A DNA stretch of 64,000 nt from Dethiosulfovibrio peptidovorans DSM 11002 (GTDB taxonomy: Bacteria > Synergistota > Synergistia > Synergistales > Dethiosulfovibrionaceae). The DNA is taken from contig NZ_ABTR02000001.1 of assembly GCF_000172975.1 (NCBI RefSeq), forward strand, positions 2,022,501 through 2,086,500. Reading direction: 5' to 3'. Of the stretch, positions 57,049 through 64,000 are shown piece by piece. Positions within the stretch are counted from its first letter, which is position 1; each line of letters opens with the position of its first letter. The translations under genes were made by a program, and so were the position numbers. Under the pieces are notes generated by a model. The model did not search any database, was not told the DNA's origin, and saw nothing but the letters and a program-made list of their open reading frames with translations.

Positions 57049-57998
57049 TTATCCTGGCCGACGGCGGTCCTTCCGTCGGAGGAGGACACATAAGCCGTTG
57101 TCGGTCCATCGCTTATGAGATAGACAGAATGGGTCAGCCGGTTCGTTGGATAGTTCCGGTTGAGGCGTCTCCCTTCATGAGGAAAGAAGAGGATTTTTCA
57201 GGCATCGTGGATTTTACCGTGGATGCAATCTCCACGGTGTTGAACGCCGACAATCCCATTCAAAAGAGCGATATTCTTCTGGTTGATGGCTATCGCTTTT
57301 CGGAGGAACTTTTAAGGTTCCTGGGCGATAACTGCATCCTGGTCGTTTTGGATGACTATCGTAACATTCCTGTGGATCGATGGGCTTCTATCGTGATCAA
57401 CTATAACCTTGGGGTGACGGATATTCCCTATGGTAGAGAGGCCGTCAAGCTTCTTGGCCCTTCATACTGTCCTCTTCGTCCTTCTTTTGCGAAACTGACT
57501 CCCAGCGATGAAGGATTCGTACTTTTTCTGGCCGGTGCCTCGGATATGGCCGGTGTCACGGCGGATGTCGTGACATGGTACGATATCTCGTGGCCTCCTA
57601 TGGTAGCTGTGTTGGGTCCTATGGTGCCGGACGACTATTTTGATAAGGTGTCTCGGATGGCTGACAAGAAGGACGGATTGACCTTGATGAGGGCTCCCTC
57701 CGATTTCGATAGGCTGATGGCTAGGGCCTCCTCGGTGGTCTGTACCTCCAGCGTGACCTGTTACGAGGCGATGGCACTCGACAAGCCTGTGGTGGTGTTT
57801 CAGGTGGCTGAAAACCAGAGAGGGATAGGACGGGCCCTGTCCGAACTTGGCTGGGGTATCGATCTGGGGTGGTGGAAAGACATATCCCCCGAAATCCTGC
57901 ACAGTGCCATAGAAAAGGCCTTCCCCCCTCCTGCCGGTTGCGTGACCACCGACGGAGCAAAGAGGGTGGCCAGTGCCATACTCTCCATGGTTCGATAA
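57045..57998 (+). CDS. pseG: UDP-2,4-diacetamido-2,4,6-trideoxy-altropyranose hydrolase, PseG
   Basis: Releases UDP from the sugar intermediate, 317 aa, GTG start overlapping the pseH stop. LADGGPSVGGGHISRCRSIA is the glycine- and histidine-rich active-site loop. LFLAGASDMAGVTADV and SSVVCTSSVTCYEAMALDKP are GT-B-like segments that bind UDP. Its first part shares the AT-richer look of pseH. Confidence 0.9.
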   Translation: MIILADGGPSVGGGHISRCRSIAYEIDRMGQPVRWIVPVEASPFMRKEEDFSGIVDFTVDAISTVLNADNPIQKSDILLVDGYRFSEELLRFLGDNCILVVLDDYRNIPVDRWASIVINYNLGVTDIPYGREAVKLLGPSYCPLRPSFAKLTPSDEGFVLFLAGASDMAGVTADVVTWYDISWPPMVAVLGPMVPDDYFDKVSRMADKKDGLTLMRAPSDFDRLMARASSVVCTSSVTCYEAMALDKPVVVFQVAENQRGIGRALSELGWGIDLGWWKDISPEILHSAIEKAFPPPAGCVTTDGAKRVASAILSMVR

Positions 57999-58027
57999 AA
58001 ACTTGAGAAGAAAGCGGCGGTGTTTTC

Positions 58028-59152
58028 ATGATCCCCTATGGGCATCAATATATAGACGAAAAGGATATAGAGGCTGTCTGCGCGGTTCTCAGAGGAGACT
58101 GGCTGACCCAGGGCCCCACTGTGGAGTCCTTCGAAAAGGCCCTGGCGGCCAAGGTCGGGTGTAGATACGCCGTTACCTTCAGCAACGGCACCTCCGCATT
58201 GCACGGAGCAATGTTCGCCGCCGGAGTGGAGAAGGGAGACGAGGTTATTACGTCTCCCATGACCTTTGCCGCCACCTCCAACTCGGCTCTTTATCAGGGA
58301 GGGGTTCCAGTTTTCGCCGATATAGACGAGAGAACCGGATGTCTCGATCCCGAAAAGGCCATGGAAAAGCTGTCTCACAGGACGAAGGTTATAGCCCCGA
58401 TAAGCTATAGCGGCTATCCGGTGAAGTTGAGTCCCTTTCTGGAGATGGCCCGTTCCGTAGGGGCTCTCGTCGTGGAGGACGGCTGCCATGCCTTGGGCGC
58501 TAGTAGAGATGGCTTTATGGTGGGGCAGGAAGCGGATATGACGGTTTTCAGCTTTCATCCCGTAAAGCACATAACCACAGGAGAGGGGGGAGCGGTCGTC
58601 ACAAACGACGAAGAGCTGGCCCGAAAGCTCAGGCTTTTCCGCTCCCACGGAATAACCAAGGATCCCGACGAGATGGAGAACGCCGATGGACCGTGGTCCA
58701 ACGAGATGATCGATCTGGGCTACAACTACAGGCTTACCGATCTTCAGTGCGCTCTGGGGTTGAGCCAGCTTGAGAAACTGGACGACTTCGTCTCCTATCG
58801 CAGGGCGGTGGCCGGACGATACGACGAGGTACTCGCCGAGCTTCCAGGGGCGGTGATACCGGCCGGGCATCCCGGTCATGGATACCATCTCTACGCCTTC
58901 AGGGTTCCAGCGGATATCAGGAAAAAGCTCTTTTTGGATCTAAGGGATGAGGGCATATGGGTCCAGGTGCACTATCCTCCGGTTCACCTTCACCCTTATT
59001 ATAGAAAGAGTTTCGGCTATAAAATCGGGGATTTTCCCGTGGCCGAGAGATTTTATTCCATGGAGGTATCCCTTCCAATATATGTGGGCCTTTCCGAGTC
59101 GGATCAGGGTTTGGTCATGAGGAAAATCGAGGATATGTTGAAAAATCCGTAG
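58028..59152 (+). CDS. pseC: UDP-4-amino-4,6-dideoxy-altrosamine aminotransferase, PseC
   Basis: PLP-dependent aminotransferase acting after PseB, 374 aa. The PLP lysine is in SFHPVKHITTGEGGAVVT and the aspartate region is LVVEDGCHALGAS. IPYGHQYIDEKDIEAVCAVL and NYRLTDLQCALGLSQLEKLD are typical for PseC/DegT. It closes the six-gene pathway; in many genomes it instead sits next to pseB. Confidence 0.93.
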   Translation: MIPYGHQYIDEKDIEAVCAVLRGDWLTQGPTVESFEKALAAKVGCRYAVTFSNGTSALHGAMFAAGVEKGDEVITSPMTFAATSNSALYQGGVPVFADIDERTGCLDPEKAMEKLSHRTKVIAPISYSGYPVKLSPFLEMARSVGALVVEDGCHALGASRDGFMVGQEADMTVFSFHPVKHITTGEGGAVVTNDEELARKLRLFRSHGITKDPDEMENADGPWSNEMIDLGYNYRLTDLQCALGLSQLEKLDDFVSYRRAVAGRYDEVLAELPGAVIPAGHPGHGYHLYAFRVPADIRKKLFLDLRDEGIWVQVHYPPVHLHPYYRKSFGYKIGDFPVAERFYSMEVSLPIYVGLSESDQGLVMRKIEDMLKNP

Positions 59153-59167
59153 CAACGGTTCGACTAC

Positions 59168-59176
59168 TGGTATAAT
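59168..59176 (+). promoter_or_regulatory. extended -10 promoter candidate
   Basis: TGGTATAAT is a perfect TATAAT (59171-59176) with a TGn extension. No good -35 box is present at the right distance, as is common for extended -10 promoters. It should drive the gene at 59234 with a leader of about 50 nt. Confidence 0.5.
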
Positions 59177-59233
59177 GATAAAGTGGTTTTCTTAAGGCTT
59201 GCGGGCCTTTTCAAAGATCGAAAGAGGTGTCTC

Positions 59234-59830
59234 ATGGAGAAGATCGTGCTCGACGGGGTCCCCTTGACCCTAGATGAAGATGGCAACGTTCAGGTTTACG
59301 AGAGAATATCGTCTATTTTAACCGATCAAAACCGGGTGATAGCCTCCGTGGCCGTGGACGGCGTGGAGATGTCTCCCGAGGCCTTCGTCTCTCTTGAGGG
59401 GGGAACCTCGGTGGAGTTCGTCTCCATGGACGTGAGAGAGCTGGTCGTCCAGACGTTGGGAACCGCCGGAGAATACGTCGTCAACGTTCGAAAAGGCGCT
59501 CTCTCCGTGGCGGATATGCTGGAATCGGAGAAGGTCGAACAGGCCATGAATCTGTCGGTTCAGGTCATGGAGGGGATGGATTGGCTTCTTACCGCCGTCG
59601 GCAGGTGTACGTCTCTTCTCGGCTGCACCCCCGACGAGGGTATCTTCGGAGATTTTCAGGATGCCCGTCAGAAGGTGGCTGAAAAGATGGAGTCGGTGGT
59701 CGATTCCTTCGAGGCCGGGAAGTTTTTTGCTCCTGCCTTTGTGTTCAGAGAGGAAATACCTCCTCTAATCGACGTAGTACAAAACACTATCGCCGCGTTG
59801 GAGGGACAGGTTACGGGACGCAGACAGTGA
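59234..59830 (+). CDS. protein of unknown function (198 aa)
   Basis: I do not recognise this protein. It starts MEKIVLDGVPLTLDEDGNVQ; the ATG at 59234 has GAAAGAGGTG upstream, whereas the longer open frame (from 59183) begins inside the likely leader. There is no signal peptide or membrane segment. The N-terminal 80 residues look like a beta-grasp or ubiquitin-like fold (short strands, VAVDGVEM, SLEGGTSVEFVSMDVRE). The rest is helical and acidic, with MNLSVQVMEGMDWLLTAVGR. It has its own promoter candidate and is followed by another promoter, so it is probably monocistronic. A flagellar link through its neighbours is possible but unproven. Confidence 0.7.
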   Translation: MEKIVLDGVPLTLDEDGNVQVYERISSILTDQNRVIASVAVDGVEMSPEAFVSLEGGTSVEFVSMDVRELVVQTLGTAGEYVVNVRKGALSVADMLESEKVEQAMNLSVQVMEGMDWLLTAVGRCTSLLGCTPDEGIFGDFQDARQKVAEKMESVVDSFEAGKFFAPAFVFREEIPPLIDVVQNTIAALEGQVTGRRQ

Positions 59831-59847
59831 TATAGGCGTTTTTACCG

Positions 59848-59876
59848 TGGACTTGTCCTGAAGGACGGGGTAGAAT
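59848..59876 (+). promoter_or_regulatory. candidate sigma-70 promoter for the OmpH-like gene
   Basis: TGGACT (59848-59853) and TAGAAT (59871-59876) are separated by 17 bp, with matches of 4 of 6 and 5 of 6. The spacer holds a small palindrome, GTCCTGAAGGAC. The start would be near 59883. Confidence 0.5.
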
Positions 59877-59922
59877 TCTTACGCAACGAGAGAGATGTAA
59901 TAGCTTTGAGGAGGTTTTTTTT

Positions 59923-60363
59923 ATGGGTATGGTTAAGTCTGTCAGGTTGGTAGCTCTTGGGGTTCTTTTCGCTTTGGTCTTTTCGTCCGTCGCGGTAGCG
60001 GCAGAGAAGATCGGGGTGATCGAGCCTCAGAAAATTCTTTTTCAGCATCCCAAGTTCGAGCAGGTAACTAAGAGAGTTCAGGCCGTTCTGGATTCCAAGC
60101 AGAACGAGGCCAAGTCCGCTATAGAGAAGGCCTCGGACAACAAGAAGAAGGCCGAGATCTACGCTACCAAGAAGCAGGAGGCCGCCATCGAGGAGCAGAA
60201 GCTCATGGCTCCTCTCTTCAAGGAGATCAACCTCGCCATAAGGACTGTGGCCAAGGCCAAGGGCATAACCGTCGTTTTGGACAAGGCGCAGGTTTTCTAC
60301 GGCGGTGTGGACCTCACCGAGGACGTCATCCAGCAGCTCAAGAAGATGAACCTTTCCCAGTGA
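59923..60363 (+). CDS. OmpH/Skp-family periplasmic chaperone
   Basis: 146-aa secreted protein. A signal peptide of about 26 residues (LVALGVLFALVFSSVAVAA) is followed by KIGVIEPQKILFQHPKFEQV, a long coiled-coil helix pair (residues about 45-100) and the final AKGITVVLDKAQVFYGGVDL. This is the Skp layout, an outer-membrane-protein chaperone. Here it is not next to bamA, lpxD or fabZ. GAGGAGG lies 8 bp before the ATG. A GC-rich hairpin with four Ts follows the stop. Confidence 0.87.
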   Translation: MGMVKSVRLVALGVLFALVFSSVAVAAEKIGVIEPQKILFQHPKFEQVTKRVQAVLDSKQNEAKSAIEKASDNKKKAEIYATKKQEAAIEEQKLMAPLFKEINLAIRTVAKAKGITVVLDKAQVFYGGVDLTEDVIQQLKKMNLSQ

Positions 60364-60371
60364 TAGAGGGG

Positions 60372-61226
60372 ATGGATTTTTCGGGGCCCCGCCGTTCGGC
60401 GGGGCCTTTTCGTCGTCTGTTGGTAACGGATCTGGACGGAACGCTACTGGACGGCAAGGGCAGTATGTCTTCCACCACCGTTTTGGCCTTGGAAAGGCTG
60501 AGGTCCGACGGTTGGGATATCTCCGTGGCCAGCGGAAGGATTCTCGGTTCCGCCTTGCCACATATCCTGGCGGTCGGGGCGGAGCTTCCGTCGATTCTAT
60601 ACGATGGGGCCAGGATAATTGATAGACGAGGCCAGGTGTACTGGGAGGCCCAGATGGATCGTGATCTTGTGACGGAGGTCCTTCGTCTCGGCTGGGAGCA
60701 GGGGGTCGAGGTTCAGGCTATGGGGGACGAGTTGGTCTTCTGTAGGCCTCAGGACCTCGGAACCATAGAGTTTTTCGAGTCCGTCGGCGTTCCTTACTCT
60801 CCGTCTCTTGCCGGTCCCGAGGCCGATCTCGGTAGGGTCTTCCGGGTTATGTTTCACGATCGTTCCCGGTCGGAAGGCAGGGGCATCTCCGAGATGCTCA
60901 AATCGGCTCTCGGCGGAAGGGCCGAGGTCGTCTTGGCGGGAAACGGATTCGTCGACGTTTTGCCTTTCGGGGTGAACAAGGGAAGCGCTCTGAAAAGGTT
61001 GCTGGACATGGTGGATGTGGAGTACGATATAGTCGTCGCCGTAGGGGATAACGAAAACGACATGGAGTTGTTGCGCAGGGCAGATGTCCCTGTGGCGATT
61101 TCCTCCGCTCCCGGGGATCTTCTGGCTCTCGCTTCCTGGACAGTTCCATGTCCAGAGATGGGCGGCGCAGATGTCCTTGTGGATCGGCTTTTAAAGATCG
61201 AGAAGGAGGAGTACGTAAATGGCTGA
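60372..61226 (+). CDS. Cof-type HAD-superfamily phosphatase
   Basis: Cytosolic haloacid-dehalogenase hydrolase of the Cof/SupH type, 284 aa from the ATG at 60372. Motif I is [16 protein letters not shown]. Motif III/IV is [14 protein letters not shown] and [20 protein letters not shown]. Substrates of this group are usually sugar phosphates or FMN/PLP and cannot be told here. The start is uncertain: GTG 60360, ATG 60372 and TTG 60420 are in frame. A terminator hairpin (60385-60410) lies between the early starts and the first conserved residues, so TTG 60420 may be the true start. Confidence 0.85.
   Translation: MDFSGPRRSAGPFRRLLVTDLDGTLLDGKGSMSSTTVLALERLRSDGWDISVASGRILGSALPHILAVGAELPSILYDGARIIDRRGQVYWEAQMDRDLVTEVLRLGWEQGVEVQAMGDELVFCRPQDLGTIEFFESVGVPYSPSLAGPEADLGRVFRVMFHDRSRSEGRGISEMLKSALGGRAEVVLAGNGFVDVLPFGVNKGSALKRLLDMVDVEYDIVVAVGDNENDMELLRRADVPVAISSAPGDLLALASWTVPCPEMGGADVLVDRLLKIEKEEYVNG
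60385..60410 (+). terminator. GC-rich intrinsic terminator overlapping the HAD gene 5' end
   Basis: GGCCCCGCC (60385-60393), loop GTTC, and GGCGGGGCC (60398-60406) form a perfect 9-bp stem followed by TTTT. It is 21 bp after the OmpH-like stop and should end that transcript at least in part. Confidence 0.75.
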
Positions 61227-61716
61227 GATTTCGAGATGGTGCGTCGAGGATATGGTCATTCCGGAGAACTGCAACATAGTGTTGGGGCAGAGCCATTTCA
61301 TAAAGACCGTAGAGGACCTTTACGAGGCTCTTGTGACCTCGTCGCCTTCGCTGGAATTCGGCGTAGCCTTCTGCGAGGCCTCGGGAGATTGTCTAATTCG
61401 AAAGGATGGCAACGCTCCCGACCTGGTCGAGACGGCGGTTGAGAACGCCGGAAAGATCGCTGCTGGTCATAGTTTCGTCGTCCTTTTGAGAAACGGCTAT
61501 CCCATAAACGTGTTGGACCGTATAAAAGGGTGTCAGGAGGTTTGCCGGATTTTCGCCGCCACGGCGAATCCGATTCAGGTTTTGGTCGCGGAGACGGAGC
61601 AGGGCAGAGGGGTTGTAGGCGTGGTGGACGGCTTCGTTCCCAAGGGAGTCGAGTCCGAGGAGGATGTAGCGGCCAGAAAAAGCCTCCTCAAAGATATCAT
61701 AGGATACAAAAGGTGA
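61219..61716 (+). CDS. adenosine-specific kinase family protein
   Basis: 165-aa protein of the small family named after an archaeal adenosine-binding protein (PF04008). Characteristic segments are [59 protein letters not shown] and [20 protein letters not shown]. The biochemical role in bacteria is unclear to me. It overlaps the HAD gene end by 8 bp, so the two are probably co-translated; a link to nucleotide salvage is possible. Confidence 0.85.
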   Translation: MAEISRWCVEDMVIPENCNIVLGQSHFIKTVEDLYEALVTSSPSLEFGVAFCEASGDCLIRKDGNAPDLVETAVENAGKIAAGHSFVVLLRNGYPINVLDRIKGCQEVCRIFAATANPIQVLVAETEQGRGVVGVVDGFVPKGVESEEDVAARKSLLKDIIGYKR

Positions 61717-62909
61717 GCTTCCGAAGCTTTGGAGTGGCTCTTTTTCTCCTTTTGCTGACGGCCCTGTCCTCGGCGGAGGCCGAGGTTCCCCGCTCGGTGG
61801 AGGAGGGGTGGGCCTGGCCGATCGCGGTGATACCGCCTTCCGACGGTTGGGACAGCCCTTCCGGCCGGTCTGTGGCTCCCGTGGTGGAGTACGCTCAAGG
61901 GCTTGTCAACGACAGTATCGAGGGGATAAAGGAACACGACGTCTTTTTGCGCCTGGAGTCGGGCGACGTGTTCGATTCTTCCGACATGGCCCGTTGGAGA
62001 AAAGAGGGTTTTCTGGCGGTGATCTCCTTCGCCGACGAGAGGGTCAACCGTGTGCTGGCCGATTCGTGGCGACAGGGAGATCCGGTGTTGCTCTTGGCGG
62101 ACGATTCCTCCACAGTTTTGAGGGACGAAAAGGAGGTCGTAAAGGCAGGACTTTTTTCACTTGACCTTCACGATTCCTACGTTACAAGGGCCGCCGTCGA
62201 GACCGCCGTATCGATCCTTCCTCCCGCGAGCGAGGTGGGGCTTTTATCCGATCGTCTGGCCCAGTCTCTTTCCAGAGGAGCCAGAGCCGTCTCGAGAGGC
62301 CTGAGAGAGGGAGGGCTCAATTCTCAGGTTTTCTGGGTTGCCGGAGGGGGCACCGATTCGTTTTCCATGATGGCTCAGGAGATGCTGGGCTTCGGATCCG
62401 ATATGGTAGTGGTCTGGATGACCGACATGGCAGCCAGGGAATTTTACCGGCAGTTGAGGGTGCTGGATGGATCCGTTCCGGTATGGTCCGGTGGGGCTTC
62501 TCTGGACGGTATCGTCGGTTTAGAGGGAATAATGACTGTCGATCAGGATCTGCCCCTTAGGCTCGACAAAGCTATCAAGACCCTCAAGACCGACGTCTGG
62601 GATGCCACCAGGGTTCGGGTTCCGGACAGCCCTCTGGCTGCCAAGGCCTACGCCTGCTGTCAGTGGGTATTTCAGGGGCTGAAAGACGTACAGAAGGCCG
62701 ATCCCGAGCACTTGGCCAAGGTAATGGCGTCCACCAAGGGAATTCCTCTAGGATCGGAGAACTTGGAGATAAACCCCGTTACCCATCGTCCTTCTGTGAA
62801 GAAGGTGGCGGTCATAAGGGCAAAAAAAGGAAAATGGATTCAGGACGAGATATTCTCCCTTTCCGAGTCCGGAGCCGGCTATTACTTCGGAACTCCTAAA
62901 AATGAATAA
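61713..62909 (+). CDS. secreted type-1 periplasmic-binding-fold protein
   Basis: 398 aa from the GTG at 61713, which overlaps the preceding stop. A signal peptide is clear ([20 protein letters not shown]) and has no lipobox cysteine. The mature part resembles LivJ-type branched-chain amino acid receptors: an N-lobe starting [13 protein letters not shown], then [40 protein letters not shown] and [20 protein letters not shown]. No permease or ATPase gene is nearby, so a sensor role or an unlinked transporter is possible. Ligand unknown. Confidence 0.75.
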   Translation: MSFRSFGVALFLLLLTALSSAEAEVPRSVEEGWAWPIAVIPPSDGWDSPSGRSVAPVVEYAQGLVNDSIEGIKEHDVFLRLESGDVFDSSDMARWRKEGFLAVISFADERVNRVLADSWRQGDPVLLLADDSSTVLRDEKEVVKAGLFSLDLHDSYVTRAAVETAVSILPPASEVGLLSDRLAQSLSRGARAVSRGLREGGLNSQVFWVAGGGTDSFSMMAQEMLGFGSDMVVVWMTDMAAREFYRQLRVLDGSVPVWSGGASLDGIVGLEGIMTVDQDLPLRLDKAIKTLKTDVWDATRVRVPDSPLAAKAYACCQWVFQGLKDVQKADPEHLAKVMASTKGIPLGSENLEINPVTHRPSVKKVAVIRAKKGKWIQDEIFSLSESGAGYYFGTPKNE

Positions 62910-62925
62910 TTATTTGTTATTTTTA

Positions 62926-62954
62926 TTGATAAGACAGTCTGTTTGTGATAAAAT
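62926..62954 (+). promoter_or_regulatory. sigma-70 type promoter for the VapD-like gene
   Basis: TTGATA (62926-62931, 5 of 6) and TAAAAT (62949-62954, 5 of 6) are 17 bp apart in an AT-rich gap. The start would be near 62961, 30 nt before the GTG start codon. Confidence 0.65.
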
Positions 62955-62990
62955 CTTCCTAGAAGATGACCTGCTGAGGAGGGGTGTTAA

Positions 62991-63284
62991 GTGAGATATG
63001 CTATAGCATTTGATTTAGATCAAGATACTCTCTCTAAGAGTTATCCCAATCCAAGTTATACTAACGCATATAATGATATAAAGAAAATCTTAGAGGATCA
63101 CGGTTTTAGCAGACGTCAAGGTAGTGTGTATTTTGGCAATGAAACCGTTGATGCTGTCAAATGTGTCCTGGCGGCCCAAAAGCTAGCTAAAGAATTTTCT
63201 TGGTTCCCCTCTAGCGTAAAGGACATCAGGATGCTAAGGGTTGAGGATGATAACGATTTAAGAGAGGCTATCGAGAGTATTTAA
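62991..63284 (+). CDS. vapD: VapD-like endoribonuclease
   Basis: 97-aa protein of the virulence-associated protein D family, a Cas2-like ferredoxin-fold ribonuclease in characterised members. YAIAFDLDQDTLSKSYPNPS, YNDIKKILEDHGFSRRQGS, VYFGNETVDAVKCVLAAQKL and DIRMLRVEDDNDL are typical. GTG start at 62991 after GAGGAGGGG. No VapX-like or other antitoxin gene is adjacent. The gene is AT-richer than its surroundings, with its own promoter and terminator, which suggests acquisition as a single-gene cassette. Confidence 0.9.
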   Translation: MRYAIAFDLDQDTLSKSYPNPSYTNAYNDIKKILEDHGFSRRQGSVYFGNETVDAVKCVLAAQKLAKEFSWFPSSVKDIRMLRVEDDNDLREAIESI

Positions 63285-63335
63285 AAAAGAGCAGAGTTCC
63301 ATGTTTTTCCTTAACAGTGGAGCTCTGCTCTTTTT
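63284..63335. terminator. bidirectional terminator between vapD and hisIE
   Basis: AAAAAGAGCAGAGTTCCA (63284-63301) pairs with TGGAGCTCTGCTCTTTTT (63318-63335) over 18 bp with one G-U pair and a 16-nt loop. A run on both ends allows termination in both directions, for vapD (+) and hisIE (-). The 5' arm starts at the last base of the vapD stop codon. Confidence 0.88.
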
Positions 63336-63339
63336 GTCG

Positions 63340-63957
63340 TTATTTATGTCTTTTTTTCAGCTCTCTCCAGATCTCTCCCGGAGACAGGTCCGAGGCCAAT
63401 AGTCCCACCAGCAGATGGTAGACCAGGTCCGCTGCTTCGTAGATAGTCTGTTTCCTGTCCTCGGTGGCTATCGCCAGGGCCGTCTCCACCCCTTCCTCCC
63501 CGATCTTCTGGGCGACCCGGCTCTTGGGCCCGGCGATCAGTCTGGCCGTGTAGCTTTCCTCCGGCGAGTCCTGGGATCTCTTCTTCAGGTAAGCCCACAG
63601 ACGGCCCAGAAATACGGGAGAATCGTCGTCGTTTCCATGGATGAAGCGGTAGAAGCAGCTGATCTTCCCTGTGTGGCACGCCGGTCCCATGGGATGCACT
63701 CTGGCAAGGACGGCGTCGCAGTCGCAGTCTATCTGCAACGACGCCAGAGGCAGCCTGTTGCCGCTTGTCATTCCTTTGTGCCATATCTCTTTTCTGGATC
63801 GACTGTAGAAGACCATCTCGCCTCTCTCCAGGGTCAGCCTCATGGATTCCTCGTTCCCGTAGGCCAGCATGAGGACCTCTCCGCTGTCGGCGTCCTGTAC
63901 CACCACCGGTACCAGGCCGTCGGGACCGTATTTTATGTCTTCCGGTTTCATCTGCAT
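63340..63957 (-). CDS. hisIE: bifunctional phosphoribosyl-AMP cyclohydrolase / phosphoribosyl-ATP pyrophosphatase
   Basis: Second and third steps of histidine synthesis in one cytosolic protein, up to 205 aa. The HisI half has EIWHKGMTSGNRLPLASLQI and the metal-binding CDCDAVLARVHPMGPACHTG. The HisE half has VAQKIGEEGVETALAIATED and AADLVYHLLVGLLASDLSP. Two ATGs are possible: 63957 and, two codons in, 63951, which is better spaced from GAGAGG. hisF ends 7 bp before the first ATG, so this is the end of a minus-strand his operon. Confidence 0.96.
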   Translation of the reverse strand: MQMKPEDIKYGPDGLVPVVVQDADSGEVLMLAYGNEESMRLTLERGEMVFYSRSRKEIWHKGMTSGNRLPLASLQIDCDCDAVLARVHPMGPACHTGKISCFYRFIHGNDDDSPVFLGRLWAYLKKRSQDSPEESYTARLIAGPKSRVAQKIGEEGVETALAIATEDRKQTIYEAADLVYHLLVGLLASDLSPGEIWRELKKRHK

Positions 63958-63964
63958 CGTCCTC

Positions 63965-64000
63965 TCATATCCTGACCGGGATTTTCGCCCCGACGAGGTA
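63965..64000 (-). CDS. hisF: imidazole glycerol phosphate synthase cyclase subunit, C-terminal fragment
   Basis: Only the last 11 codons and the TGA are in the window, reading YLVGAKIPVRI. This tail is the usual end of HisF, and the gene directly precedes hisIE, the normal order. The rest of the gene lies beyond the window. Confidence 0.7.
   Translation of the reverse strand, partial: YLVGAKIPVRI

Overview
This 64 kb window looks like the chromosome of a motile, diderm, moderately GC-rich anaerobe. My best guess is a member of the Synergistota related to Dethiosulfovibrio; this is an inference, not a database match. Gene order is Bacillus/Clostridium-like: rpoBC-L7Ae-str-S10-spc-alpha-ecfAAT-truA, mreB-flgF-flgG, and comF-yvyF-flgMN-flgKL-fliW-csrA-hag. 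Yet the flagellar loci also carry P-ring and L-ring genes (flgA, flgH, flgI), and there is an OmpH/Skp gene. Both point to an outer membrane. Coding is dense: nearly every gene is on the + strand and no gene-free gap exceeds 300 bp.

Region 1 (1-1022): the 3' part of a Sua5-type tRNA threonylcarbamoyladenosine synthase gene and a tRNA-Leu(CAG) with its own promoter. Region 2 (1023-9891): rpoB and rpoC, preceded and followed by long hairpins. Each hairpin contains the -35 box of the next promoter. Region 3 (9896-32113): about 22 kb with no internal terminator seen. It runs L7Ae-like, rpsL, rpsG, fusA, tuf, the S10/spc/alpha ribosomal clusters with secY, adk, map, infA and rpoA, then ecfA1-ecfA2-ecfT and truA. 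rpsD is absent from its usual place before rpoA.

Region 4 (32178-53706): mreB, then rod and ring genes flgF, flgG, flgA, flgH, flgI, flgJ. A short set of non-flagellar genes follows (CxxCxxCC protein, DUF3084 protein, GNAT, ComF). Then come yvyF, flgM (with a sigma-28-like promoter), flgN, flgK, a very large flgL, fliW, csrA, a Maf-type flagellin glycosyltransferase, flagellin and flaG. The flagellin leader has a hairpin presenting GGA plus a GGA in the Shine-Dalgarno sequence. With fliW-csrA just upstream, this suggests a CsrA/FliW homeostatic switch. Region 5 (53748-59152): a complete six-gene pseudaminic acid pathway (pseB, F, I, H, G, C), which should supply the sugar the Maf protein puts on flagellin.

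Region 6 (59168-64000): a mixed segment with an unrecognised protein, an OmpH/Skp-like chaperone, a Cof-type HAD phosphatase whose 5' end overlaps a terminator hairpin, an adenosine-specific kinase family protein, and a secreted type-1 periplasmic-binding-fold protein. It ends with a solitary VapD-like ribonuclease and, on the minus strand, hisIE and the last codons of hisF.

I found no clearly new multi-gene defence or metabolic system. The most unusual signals are the paired hairpin/promoter elements around rpoBC, an EF-hand-like loop and repeated modules inside a 1030-residue FlgL, the CsrA-type flagellin leader, and a compositionally foreign patch in the flagellin gene.
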